The position numbers and the translations under genes are program-made. The notes under the pieces were generated by a model. The model was not told where the DNA came from. It saw nothing but the letters and a program-made list of their open reading frames with translations, and searched no databases. Shown here one piece after another: positions 12,106 to 23,437 of a stretch of DNA of 64,000 bases (positions are counted from its first letter, which is position 1; each line of letters opens with the position of its first letter). The DNA is from Melieria omissa. Taxonomy: Eukaryota; Arthropoda; Insecta; Diptera; Ulidiidae. The stretch spans positions 102,298,905-102,362,904 of the forward strand of contig OZ020269.1 of assembly GCA_963971225.1 (NCBI GenBank). The letters run 5' to 3'.

Positions 12106-12726
12106 TATAGGATGTTTTTTTTAGAGGTTTGTTTTTCGAATAGAGATAAAACTGGCATTTTGTGGTCAAATCTGGCAACTCTAATGTCATTTATGTTCAG
12201 TTTGGTTTGCCATTTCATCATGAACAGGTTGACAAAAGAACAACGCTTGCAAATCGTGCAAATTTATTTCGAAAATAATGGTTCAGTTCGCGAAGTTTAC
12301 CGCAAGCTCCGTCCATTTTATGGTCGACATAATCGTCCATCAGAGCAAAATCGGTCCATCCATCGGTTAACCATGGGTCGTATTCGCACTACGTTTACTC
12401 TATGTGATAATACGCATCCGCAGAGACGTCGAACAGTGCGCACCGAAGAAACAATTGCCGCTGTAGAGCAAAATGTTGAAGAGGACCCGAATGAATCGAT
12501 TCGCCACCGTGCACAGCAATTGGAGCTTTGTCCATCAACTGAAAATTGGACCTGTAGAATTGGCTTTATTCGAGCCAGCCGCGGCGGCCACATGCCCGAA
12601 ATCATATTTAAACATTAATGGCATAAAATTATCCTTCCAATAAAGCCAAATTGATGGACATTAAAACGATTTTCTTGTGTTTTATTTCAATTCGAAGTTC
12701 TATACCTCTAAAAAAAACACCCTATA
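12106..12726 (+). mobile_element. Internally deleted Tc1/mariner-superfamily element, 621 bp
   Basis: The ends form a 23 bp inverted repeat with one mismatch: left TATAGGATGTTTTTTTTAGA, right reverse complement TATAGGGTGTTTTTTTTAGA, both continuing GGT. TA dinucleotides at 12104-12105 and 12727-12728 fit the TA target duplication of this superfamily. The interior keeps only the two ends of the transposase gene, so the copy cannot move by itself but may keep the transposase binding sites. Confidence 0.88.
12220..12618 (+). pseudogene. Truncated mariner-type transposase (N-terminus joined to C-terminal end)
   Basis: The 132-codon frame begins MNRLTKEQRLQIVQIYF, the N-terminal helix-turn-helix region typical of this insect mariner-type family. 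It runs through the linker (RTEETIAAVEQNVEEDPNES) to about residue 107. It then jumps to a C-terminal end (RASRGGHMPEIIFKH) resembling the last residues of the same proteins. The whole catalytic domain is missing, apparently by a deletion that kept the frame. The product could at most bind ends. Whether it is expressed is unknown. Confidence 0.8.
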
Positions 12727-12833
12727 TATCCAATTGCTAAAAATGCACTACTACACAGAAAGTATGTAATTTTGTCGTAAATTAAAGATTTTATAAATGG
12801 TCCATAATCTAAAAACGAATTCAAAGCATTGTA

Positions 12834-13095
12834 CAGGTCTCCCTCGTATAGCGCGGTACTTCTACAACGCGTTTTCGATATAACGCGATTTAAAAAAACA
12901 GTTTTTTTCCATTATGTTTTTTAATTTTTTAAATAAAGTATGAATTTTGATTTTGAGTTTGAATGTACATACATCTTTAATTTAGTACCTATTTTATTTT
13001 GGAAAAGCTTATTGGAACATAATCCTAAAATTTATATGAAAGTTAAGTCTTCTATAACGCGAATCACATAACGCGGAATTTTCCGCGTAATTCTG
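12834..13095. mobile_element. Possible pogo/Tigger-like miniature element, 262 bp
   Basis: TA-CAGGTCTCCCTCG on the left and ACGCGTAATT-type sequence ending CTG-TA on the right give TA-flanked CAG...CTG termini. TATAACGCG or TATAGCGCG motifs repeat in both orientations near each end (12846-12890 and 13053-13090). This layout is known from insect pogo/Tigger-like elements. The extreme ends match poorly, so the boundaries are approximate. Confidence 0.5.
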
Positions 13096-13327
13096 TAATT
13101 TGTAAATTTCTTAATTTTTTTTTAATTTAGCCACTATTGAAATTTGGTAACCGCAGCGATTATTCATACGAATTTAACAATATGTGCTCACTGTGTAACT
13201 CCTGTTTAATTATACACAACCAAAACTAAAAAAAAAACAATAATATTAAAACCTTTTACCATTTCAAGGTGATTTCAAGCAGTTCGGAGTGCAGAGCTGC
13301 GACGCGTGACGTGGCAAGAAATTAGCA

Positions 13328-16300
13328 ATGCAATGCAATGGCGCAACCAGTGCGCCGCCTTTAGCTGCAGACGCACAAGCAGCAACGCCACCAGTTGCAC
13401 CGCAGCGACCGCTAGCGAACGGCACAAACAGCGTCGACAGCACCAACAACGTGGACAGCACCGACGTTGGACGGCACAGTAGCGAGAACGGCAAGATACC
13501 AATTAAGAAACCTGAGATCCCACTGAAAATGACCATCAGCCCAAATGGCAACACCACCACCACCAGCCCCACCCACATCAACAACGTCACCACCACGAAC
13601 ACAACGAATGACGAGACTCCCCGCGCTGATGCAGCGCCCGAACTGCTGCAGGCCACCTACCAGCAGCTGCTGGAACAGTGCGGCGAACATGCGCAGCACT
13701 TTAAAGACGACCACACGGAGAAGGGGCAACGGCTATACGGAGCGCTGGTTGCCTGGCAGGACTTTATCCGCTTGGCCAATCGACTTGTGCTGCAGATCGA
13801 GGCTTTCGCGCACAAGTACGATTTTGACGAGGCGACGCCGGGCAACGGCTATCGCAGCTTTGTGTCGGTGACAAATGCCTGCATCGTGTACGGACAGGGC
13901 ATCTGCAAGAATCTGCTGGCCACGCGCTCCACCATGTTCTTCCGCAAGAAGTTCTACGTCAAGGAAGTGGAAGCGTGCTCGCAACTGCTCTCGTCCCTCT
14001 GCACGTGCCTGCAGTATTTGCTGATACTGCACGAGTGGTCGTGCGATTCGGGCGATCTATTCGCCAATGGCGAGCACTCGGCCGAGGAGCTGTTCGAGCT
14101 GGGCGACACCATCAATCAGTATGCGTTCTACGGGCGCTGCTTGGGCTTTCAGTATGGCGACTCGATACGCGGCGTGTTGCGCTTCATTTCGATTGGCATG
14201 GCTTCGTTCTCGGAGTCGTTCTATTCGCAGGTGGCCGAGGGAATGCTGGTGAAGACGACGCGCAGCATTTGGACGGGCGGCAAGTACTTTCTGAATCCGG
14301 AGCTGCGTGCGCGTCGAATCGTTAACATTTCGCAAAATTCCAAGATTGACTTTTGCAAGTCGTTCTGGTTTCTGGCCGAGTCGGAGCTGATGCACAAGAT
14401 ACCCAGCATTGTGGGCAGTGCGATTAAAGTGAATCGCATGATCGAGATACCGGCGGAACCGCTTCAGTTGCCGCGGTAGATATAACAACTGTAATCAGCT
14501 GGTTGGAATTTACTTTTACCAATTTCCATTTTGGTACTTTCAGCGTTCAAAGTTCCAAGAAGGGCACAACGTGTGCAATGCCCGACGTCAATCAGAACGA
14601 AAACGTTGAGTTGGTTGACATACCGGTGCCAACGTCGCACCTGGGCCCAGGCACCCCCGTCTCTGTGCGCCTGTTGAGCTATACGCGTCGTGAGGGCATG
14701 GTGGGCGAGGGCGGCATCTATCGCGGCTGGCGTCGCTTGCCGGCGCGCAGTCGCAGTATTCTGTTTCACTGCCACGGCGGCGGTTTTGTGGCGCAATCAT
14801 CCAAATCGCACGAGCTGTATTTACGTGACTGGGCGGTGGCGCTCGATGTGCCCATACTTTCCGTGGATTACAGTCTGGCGCCGGAAGCGCCATTTCCGCG
14901 CGCACTCGAGGAGGTGTTCTATGCCTACTGTTGGATGCTGAAGAACGCACAGCATCTGGGTACCACTGCCGAACGCATTGTGCTGGCCGGCGATTCGGCG
15001 GGCGCCAATCTGTCCATTGGCGTAGCGCTGAAGTGCATCGAATCGGGCGTGCGTATACCGGATGGACTGTTTTTGGCCTATTGCCCCACGCTGATTAGTT
15101 TTGTGCCGAGCCCGGCACGTCTACTGTGCCTCATGGATCCGCTGCTGCCTTTTGGTTTTATGATGCGCTGTCTGCGCGCATACGCCTCGCCCGGCACGGA
15201 TACACTAAAAGAGAATTCCAAACACGTGGAGGAGCTGGCTGATATACGCAATGCAACGTCGTCGCATGAGCGCCACTTTACGCTGCACATGGAGAAGGAG
15301 TACAATAGTGCGGCGTCCAGTCGACGCACTTCGGCTGCAAAAAGTCCGCTGTCGTCGCTGGCCGAGAACTCAAAGTGGGATCAAATGGTAAAATAACAAA
15401 CACATGAATGCGAGTGCGACCCAGTTTAAATTTGTTTTTGTTTCAGCTTAAAGACGGCACCGCCTTGGACCTTGCCAGCATGGAAGCAGAAACCGAAGAG
15501 ACCGAGGACAGCAGCGACACCTTTGCAAGTGCCTCGTATCACAGTCAAACTGTGGAGCGAACCGATTTGCCCTCAGCGGACGAGGACAACAGTTTGTGTG
15601 TTTCATTCGAAGACGATTCGCAGCCCATTGTGCATTATCCCATCGAGTTGTCGGCGGATTCGCAGAAAAACTCCGACTCGGAACAGTATATAGATCGCTT
15701 CCTGGACAAGTATCTGATAGATACCAGTACCGAAGAGGCAAAGGAAGAGAATGGCAGCGTTAAGTCGGCAAACGGTTTAAATGCCACACTGGCGCGTACA
15801 GCATCCGAGGAAAATCTGCTACTTGAGACGGGCAAAGATATTATAGCATTCGATACTCTACACGGCCGCTTTAACAATGCGGTGAACAGCATTTCGTCGA
15901 CGCTTAATCGGTGCACGCAATCGAGTGAAATATGCAGCGGCACAAGTCCACAACCCCAGCGTATACAGGATCTGCGCAACATGGACGCACTGATTGCGCG
16001 CAGTCCCAGCGTAGAGTTTCGCTTTCAAGTGCCACGCGATCCGTTCTTGTCGCCGTACTGGGCCAAAGATGAATGGCTAATACAATTGCCCCAAACGAAA
16101 ATACTGGTGGGTTAATGAAAACAAATACATAATATAAATTGTAATTGAACAAAATTGATTAATGGATAAAATTGACTTTTTTGAATGCAGACATTGGAGT
16201 TGGACCCTTGCCTGGATGACTGCGTTATGTTTGCCAAGAAGCTAAAGGCGCTGGGAAGGCCAGTAACATTGGACATACTGAAAGGGCTGCCACACGGTTT

Positions 16301-16490
16301 TCTCAACTTTACTATGGTAAGCTGGTAGCTTTTTAGTTGAGCCGGAAGTGTGGTTGTCACTAAAGTTTGCTTTGTGTCTGGTTTGCAGCTGTCAAGCGAG
16401 GCGTTGGAGGGCTCTAAGCACTGCATTAAATGTTTGCAGGAACTGCTAAAAATGCCAACAGAAGCTGCTGCAGATGCAAAGTGTGCCTGA
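13328..16490 (+). CDS. Hsl: Hormone-sensitive lipase
   Basis: Five exons encode 959 residues: 13328-14475, 14544-15387, 15447-16106, 16191-16316 and 16389-16490. Introns of 59-84 bp are all GT-AG and in frame. The start is the first Met after an in-frame stop at 13307. Residues 1-105 are low-complexity Thr/Asn/Ser. The HSL N-terminal domain begins near 106 ([19 protein letters not shown]) and runs to about 380. The alpha/beta-hydrolase domain has the oxyanion motif HGGG (460-463), nucleophile S534 in GDSAG, D889 in LDPCLDD and H919 in LPHGF; the Asp-His spacing of 30 matches mammalian HSL. The family hydrolyses diacylglycerol, cholesteryl ester and other esters at lipid droplets. RRTS (643-646) fits the protein kinase A consensus and lies in the Ser-rich regulatory insert (about 610-880) between the Ser and Asp. 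Codons are GC-richer than the flanks. Confidence 0.97.
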
Positions 16491-16640
16491 AAAGCATTTC
16501 ACTTAGACGAATGTGTATGTTGTGTTGTGCGAGAGGCACAGCTTCATACGCCATTGCCAACGAACACATGGCCAGTGAATTTCGTATACAGTGAAATGCA
16601 ACAAGCTTATATTAGACTAAACATAAACTAACGAAAAGCG

Positions 16641-16650
16641 AATAAATAAA
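16641..16650 (+). promoter_or_regulatory. Polyadenylation signal of Hsl
   Basis: Two overlapping AATAAA hexamers (AATAAATAAA) lie 150 bases after the Hsl stop codon on the same strand, the usual place for the end of the transcript. Confidence 0.65.
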
Positions 16651-16699
16651 CAAACCTAAACAATTGTATTAAAACAATGCAGTGCAGATAAAAGTATTC

Positions 16700-17547
16700 C
16701 GTTCATACAAAATTTTTTGTTTTAAATTTTTGTTATGTCAACAAATGTATTTTTGAATTTTTACCACAGCACTTGACACCAAAGTTTTATCCAGTGCTTA
16801 TTATATTTTTGTCCCAAATGAGATTTTTGTACCACACCAAGTATTTGTTTGTTGATTTGAATTTTTTTTTGTTATGAAATTTATATCTTTTTTAAATTTT
16901 TTATATATATTTTTAATGACATTACTTACATATTTAGTTATTTATGCAATTTTGTGCTGACACAAATTTTGAAAGTTTTTTAAAATTTTTCTTAGTGTTG
17001 GTATTGTGTTAAATTTTAATTTTGTTGCAACATTTTGTGAATATTTGTGTAATTTTCATAGTTTTTGGTATTGCGTTATATTTTCAAAGTTTGTTTTACT
17101 AAATTTTTTCGATATTTTGATTTGTTATGTTATTTATAAAAAAATGCTTTTTGTATTGTATTTTAAATATGTTTTTTTATCTTAATCTCATTTTACACAA
17201 TATTGCACAACACTCGGCAAATTTCCTAATGATTTTACTAAATTTAAGCTGATGATATTTTAATCTGTTTTTAATTGCTTATCTGTAATGTTCAACTAAA
17301 TGGTTGTCAATATGCGCAAATTCACAGTTTCTATAGCTTTTTCACAGGAGTGAGGTGTAGACAAAGTCATGAAACTGTTTTTTTGAACGTAAATACACCA
17401 ATATTTAATTTGATTAACAAAGCGCAACTGCAACTTTAATTTATATTTCTTAAGTATTCCTTCAACAATTTGTAATGAAGAAAATAATTGCAGCTAAAAA
17501 TCGTGCAACCAATTGCACAAATTTATCAGATTTAACTTATTCTTTAA
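16700..17547. other. Very AT-rich noncoding stretch
   Basis: T-rich low-complexity sequence beyond the Hsl polyadenylation signal. I see no gene, no repeat unit that stands out, and no recognised element. Confidence 0.5.
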
Positions 17548-18013
17548 GGGGTTATATACGTTTTTATGAGTCAAAAAATCGAAAAAAATTTTATTATTTA
17601 TTTCGAACAAACATACTTTCAAGAGATTATGTTCAAAATTTCAAGTCAATCCGAGCAGTCGATCGTAAGTAGCAACTCGATTTGTAGCGCGCTATCTGCC
17701 TTGCGATAGGCAAACTTTAAACGTGATTTTCTCCAAATGATGTTTTTTGAAAAATGCCTTTGCGGTGACCACGATATCTCAAAAACTACTTGACCAATTC
17801 ATCTAAACCCTTTTTTTCATACGAAAACCATATTGCAAAAAAAAGCGATTTTTTGAGTCTCGAAAATGTATTTAAAAAAAAATTATTAATTAAGACAAAT
17901 ACTGCAAATGAAAAAATTATCGTTCAAGTACTCAGTATTGTAACTAGGAAAAGAATAAAATAAATCATAAAAGTTGTTTCTATTTTTTGACTCATGAAAA
18001 CGTATATAACCCC
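17548..18013. mobile_element. TTAA-type miniature element, family 7, 466 bp
   Basis: Both ends carry a terminal repeat of about 32 bp: left GGGGTTATATACGTTTTTAT, right reverse complement GGGGTTATATACGTTTTCAT, each continuing GAGTCAAAAAAT. TTAA sits directly outside both ends (17544-17547 and 18014-18017). There is no coding capacity. Repeat strength and exact TTAA flanks make this one of the clearest elements in the window. The ends are well preserved, suggesting a fairly recent insertion. Confidence 0.88.
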
Positions 18014-18784
18014 TTAACTTAACTTATGTTCAGCACGTAGGCGTATCTTAACTATTTGTTTACTGAACAACTTGAATTTGTTTTTCTAGGTATAACCTTA
18101 CAACATCTTGAAAATAAGATTTAGTTTTACTGAAATTTATTGAAATTATATTTTTGTATTTTTCGCATAATTGTTCAAAATCTTCTTTAACTCCCTTGAT
18201 TACTTATTAGTTATATGTTTATTCCAACTGCAGCTATTGTTTTGATAAAGAAAAATCTCTACCACTACAACGTTTTGCAAAATACTTACTGCATATATAT
18301 GTATGCCCAGAAATCGACTTTAAAGTCTCACACTATCTACGAGTATTCCTTTTGAAAGCATTATCGAATGAGATTATTTGATAACAAAAATAAAAAACAT
18401 CGCTTCTTAACAACAGACACAGTCTAAAGTACTTTACAATAATCTCTATTTTATACACTTGGACAATAGTCACACATATGTATGTATGTCTATGCGTCTA
18501 TTGAGATATTTACCTATAATTTATTGAATATTTAATAAACAAAGGCAATGAGAAGCCATAAACGAAGTTTACAATGTCTTATTTATGATACAAGGTATAG
18601 TCTAATTGTATATAATTGCTTGTCTTGAGTGACTGCACTGAATGATTCATCATAATCGACTAAAGCGACAAACATGAAAATTGAACTGTGAGCTCATTTT
18701 AGAAAAGGAACCTCCACTTTAAAGAGATTTTTTTAAAAACGGGATCTAATATGACAAAAGATGGGTTAAGGCGTTATATGGGGA
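18014..18784. other. Noncoding, nothing recognised
   Basis: AT-rich sequence without coding signals or repeats that I can define. Confidence 0.4.
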
Positions 18785-18938
18785 CAGTTGCCGATTCAGG
18801 GAGGTTTTGGGGCTTGAAACCCCCCACCCCGAAATATTAGGGTCGATTTTAAAATACATAAAAATTAAAAGGTTTTTAAAAAATATTAAAGAAATTCTTT
18901 TTGAAACCCCCCAAAATATTTTTCTGAGTCCGCCCCTG
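18785..18938. mobile_element. Degenerate miniature element, possibly hAT-like, 154 bp
   Basis: The left end CAGTTGCCGATTCAG and the reverse complement of the right end, CAGGGGCGGACTCAG, match at 11 of 15 positions, and both continue into G-rich then AAACCCCCC-type sequence. Flanking octamers TATGGGGA and TATAGAGA agree at 6 of 8, hinting at an 8 bp target duplication. Decayed and noncoding. Confidence 0.4.
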
Positions 18939-19059
18939 TATAGAGAAAAGTGATTTAATTGTCAAATTAAATTCAAACTTGGTAAAAATATTCTAAATCA
19001 AAAATTATTCGGCATATATTTTTTTATTTGGTGAAAATAAAAACTTAATAGTTCTAATA

Positions 19060-19580
19060 GGTTAAGGTTGACATAAAAAACAATTAGACACGTGATTTTT
19101 ATTTTCCCATCGAATTATTTTCCACTTTTGAATCCAAATTTGAAGAGGTCAATGATGGGTTAAAAGCTTCTATTGAGAAGGACGATTCAATGGATTTTTT
19201 AACTTCAATCTTAGTAAACCACTACAAATAAAAAATATTTCAACACGCATTTTTTATGTTATAGAAAATGTAAATCTAAAGGCGAATACCGAGAGTTAAA
19301 AGTTTGTATGGAGAAACTTGATTTTATGTGTTTTGACTTCAAACTAAGTAAAAGCATTTCAAATCAGAAAAAAATCAACACGCGTTTTTCACTTTTCAGA
19401 AATTTAAAAATATGATGGTCGACTTCATATGAAACAATTCCATAAGAACTTTTAATTTCTTTTTTAAATCTGAAAGGATCAACAAAATCAAAAATAATGT
19501 AGCACATGTTATTCAGCATTTGGAAATCAATATGTGACTGGGTAAACAAATTGTTAGGAGTTCCTATGAACAAATTTAAC
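19060..19580 (-). repeat. Dispersed tandem repeat family (ACACGTGT / TTTGAAGTCAA units), inverted copies
   Basis: On the minus strand these bases read as about three degenerate units. The common features are AACACGTGT or AACACGCGT, ATTTTTGATTTG, TTTGAAGTCAA, a T-rich run, CATACAAACTTTTAACCC and a new start. The same unit is tandem at 43885-44460 and 59290-60330 (plus) and occurs again at 25750-26080 (minus). The small open frames in it are incidental. Confidence 0.5.
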
Positions 19581-22254
19581 ATTAGAAGTGCGTTCTCAAA
19601 ATGAGAAAATTTGTTTCAATAAGATCATAAAAATGCTAATAACACGAAGGGAGACGAAATATAATTTTTAATTTTTGTTTTATGAAATGAAAATTATAGG
19701 TTTTGAGCACAGACTTAAAAAATTACAAGCACTTTGAATGACTTCGAAAACTGTTTCAAAAGTGGTTATAGTTCACAATGTTTATATCATTCCGTCCAGG
19801 TATAAGTGGCAAAACTTCCCTGTCGGACCTGAGATAACTGGTTTCCAAAATGCATTGGTTTTTCAAATGGTTTTTTGTAAGTTAATTTAACAACTAGTTG
19901 TCCAAGTAACTGTTAGCGAATATAGAAATCAGTCAGTTCGCGTCTAATCGTTCACGTTCCGTGTGCGCGTTCATAGGAGAGAAGAGACATTATTATACGA
20001 AAAACAAAGGTGAAACAATCAAGAAAATACTACTAAGGCTGGTCTTACGATACTTTTGTTACAACAAGAACGTAGAACGTGCATTTTCCGAACATGTATT
20101 TTTCTATGCGAACTTCGAGCGCTCGATTTGCACGTTTTGCCTTGAATGATTTCACTCAGAATTTTGCGTGCTTGCGTGAATCAACGAATTGCAGCAGCAG
20201 CTGAATATATTAATAAATGTATTTGTTTATTTATGTAATTAGGCGAAGTCAGGATGTTTTATTTTGTCAGTTCCCAAACAGTTTCGACAGAAGTGTGTTA
20301 GCAAGTCCAAGTTCATCTTGGTTCATCTTTACGTGCATCAATATTTGTTGTTCTTCATTCGCGACAGTTTTTGTTGTTTTTTAAAAGTATTTTTGAAATA
20401 GAATAATTGTTAAAAAATTTCATTGTTTTATTTTCCCCATAAAAATCAACTGGTTAGAAAACTAATCCAGAATAAACTAGTTCGCAAACTACTCGCTTCG
20501 CAATTAGATTAGAAACTGTTTTACTTTGGACTGACTTTGGACTAGTTGCAAATGGATGTAGATGGGGACATTTGACTGTCGCCTAGAACACTGCCACGTC
20601 GAAAAGGTGAGTTTGCTTCAAGGAAACGAATCGGTTCTGAAGTCAGCTATGACTGACAAGCAACTAGTTGAAAAACTACATTTGGACCAGTCCGAAATCC
20701 TACAATGTTACAACACTATAATACAAACAGTAATAAAAACAACCATTGCCAACAATTAAGCTGCAGTTTTCATATAAATATTGTATACATTTGCGAGTTA
20801 ACTGGCCGTAATGTGGGAGTTGATGATGTGGATACGCTGACGCTGCACTATGAATGCTGCATGAGCGATGAAGTGTTGCCATCAGAAATGTTCATGTAGT
20901 ACAAGTACGAGTAAAAATATATATAAAAAGGATTCAGCAATTTTTTACAAGAAATCGTTAGTAATAGGTATATCTAACCTTTTGGTAATACAAATGCCAA
21001 TGTGTATCTTTCAAAATAAAAAAAAATTAATAAGTCTATTAGACTCTTTAGAGCAGTAATGACGTCGTCGAAGCCGACGTTGCCTTATATTCGTTTACGT
21101 GCATCGGCATCGCTGCTACTTGCGAGTAGCAGAATGGCCACCACTGCTTTAGAGGCTCACTAATTATTAACCGTTAGAAAATCATATCCGTTGAAAACTG
21201 TACAAAGCATTTGTAAGCTTGTCGTGACTATCATTAGAATTCTTAAGTTTTCTAGTACTAGAAGCTATGCTATGTCCAAACATCGCTTTAGAATCATTCA
21301 TTTGTCCTTTTCGACACAATATTTGAATTTTCATGTGATTTCCAGTGCTGTGGCAACGCAGTGCCATTGCTCTACGCACAGGTAACCATCAGCACGCCCA
21401 GCAATTGTGGTTTACAATTTCATGCTGCAGCAATGATAATGATGAAAAAGATGATGATGGCATGAAAATTGAGTGGCGACAGCAAATTTGCCTTGTGACC
21501 CACCCATTCCAGCGCCCATTCGCTACGGTTTTCCGTTGACATTGCGTGCGCGGTGTGATTTTACGACGCGGCATCTGCTAAGCCCTGCCCGGGCGCTTCT
21601 TCAGAGCCATTTCAACATTTCACTTATTTCCGCTGAGTGCGTTGAAAAATTGTAGTAATTGCATTTACGAGTCACGGCGCTCTCACGCAGCATATTAAAT
21701 GGAGATTACGTATGCGCTGTGCTGTGTTTGCGCTGCAATCTTGACAGTTTACTCTGCTGCGCGAGTTTCTTCGTTAACCACTGCCTCCACCCACTCACTC
21801 ATCTCGAAATCGACTGCTGGTGGTTTTTGCTGTTTGCTTTTTACATTTTTACACTGTAACGCAAAAGTGGTGAAACTTTAATGAAAACGTTTGCATTACA
21901 AACAAATAAAAATAAACATTCCCATTAAAACGTCAAGATGGCACAATTAATCGATGTCGATAGTTTGCATTGAGGATGTGTGGTCCATGCAAAAACGCTG
22001 GAAACAGTAAATGCGGATTTTGTGGATATTTTAAAATTTTACGAAAATAGTCCAACAAGTTTGGATAGAATAAACTCTATGGATAGTGAAATAGTTAAAA
22101 GGTTATGCATTGCTGCTACAAAACATATATAAAATGTACTTTGAACAATTCAGTGCTTGATAGTTGAAAACAGAAAAATAGTACATTCATTAATTTCGTG
22201 TCATATTTCTCAACCCAAAACCATAGCCAAACTTTTTTCAACCAATAATGGCAC
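19581..22254. other. Gene-free stretch, no recognised feature
   Basis: Several short open frames exist (for example 20562-20759 plus), but none resembles a known family or has splice-supported extensions. The sequence looks like noncoding fly DNA with moderate GC islands near 21.1-21.7 kb. Regulatory DNA is possible, but I cannot show it. Confidence 0.4.
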
Positions 22255-23433
22255 CCCTTCGACCCCGAATTTTACCCTATGTTTCGATATTACTTTTTGG
22301 TATTGAAATCATGAAACATTTGCCTAAGAAGTGTGCACACGACGTTTGAAGTCGCCACGCCTCTTTGTTAGAGTTCTAGTTTAGCTAGTTGACTTTTGAA
22401 CAATTTTAGCTCAAAACGGGTTAAATAATTTTTGTATCAATATTTTTTTAATTACAGAAATATTATTTAATATTTATGGAAAAATACAAAATTATCAATT
22501 TTTAATTTTATTTAACCATTATTAAAGAAACATGGTTTTGATCAAACGCCCCCAATTCGTAGACTTCAATTAGAACAACAACTTTCCCTGATATCACTGC
22601 AAGTTATGGGAAATCATTTTGGTAACAGTAACATTTTTGAATTTACTTTGAATTCACTTCTAAACAGTTTATTTTGTTGGTGCCTATTTAAGGCCAGCGC
22701 CTGGTTTAGAAATTTGAAATTTTTGAAAATTTGTTTTTTCCAGAATATGATAGTTTAATATGTTTGGAATTATGTCCTAATATATTTTGTCTCTACTCGA
22801 ACTCCTTCATGTCCAAATTCAGGAACAAAGCACCGCCTACAATTCCTCCGCGACCGAAATTTTAAACTCGTTTCCTGAAAAGTTAGTGTTTTTCCATCGG
22901 TTCCCATCATTACTCGTAAACTTATGAATCGAATTTAATAAAAATTTGCACACACACTCTTCAGATGGGTTCGCGTAAACTGAACCATTTTGAAGCACAT
23001 CGTACCCAAAAAGTACCATTTTCCGACTTATGCCACCATTTCCGGAATTTTCATTACTTTTCACTCAATTTAGGATCAGTTTACAGACAAATTAGTTCTT
23101 AACAGAATGCCATTCGATTTTTTCAGATCTGACGAGATTTGCGTACTGTACGCTGCGAACCATGCAAAATGAACCCCAACTTCACGTCGCGACACGGCGG
23201 CCGTTTTGTAACACAGCGGACAAAACATGTTCAAACAATGAAACATTTATACCAAAAGAGTTTTTGACAAACAATCTAACTACTCCTTCCTTGAAAAAAA
23301 AAAAATAAACAAAAACACACTGTCTAAACCAGGCGCTGGCCTTAAATTAAACCCATAAGTCAATTGTAGTTTTTGCTATAAGTTTAGCAAGTATATATGA
23401 AGTTGCTCTCAGGCAACTTTGGGGTCGAAAGGG
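22255..23433 (+). mobile_element. TTAA-type element, family 1, copy A, interrupted by a second TTAA element
   Basis: The left end is CCCTTCGACCCC and the right end GGGGTCGAAAGGG, a terminal inverted repeat of about 13 bp with TTAA at 23434-23437; the left TTAA has decayed. The body matches copies B (30517-32884) and C (39776-40735), sharing landmarks such as CTCAAAACGGGTTAAATAA and CTCAGGCAACTTTG. Without the nested element at 22692-23341 it is about 525 bp. It has no coding capacity. Confidence 0.8.
22692..23341. mobile_element. TTAA-type element, family 8, 650 bp, nested in copy A
   Basis: The ends are a perfect 19 bp inverted repeat, GGCCAGCGCCTGGTTTAGA. TTAA lies exactly outside both ends (22688-22691 and 23342-23345). 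Copy B shows the empty site: at 32796-32801 the host reads CTTAAATT where copy A reads TTAA, element, TTAAATT. The interior has a 75-codon minus-strand frame (22837-23064) with no family resemblance that I recognise, so I treat the element as non-autonomous. Confidence 0.9.
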
Positions 23434-23437
23434 TTAA

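Noticed and set aside
13264..13656. Minus-strand frames opposite Hsl exon 1
   Set aside because: They are shadows of the GC-rich coding exon; Hsl on the plus strand has clear homology and splicing.
20562..20899. Two overlapping frames near 20.6-20.9 kb as a small gene
   Set aside because: Different frames, no shared homology, no convincing splice sites joining them.
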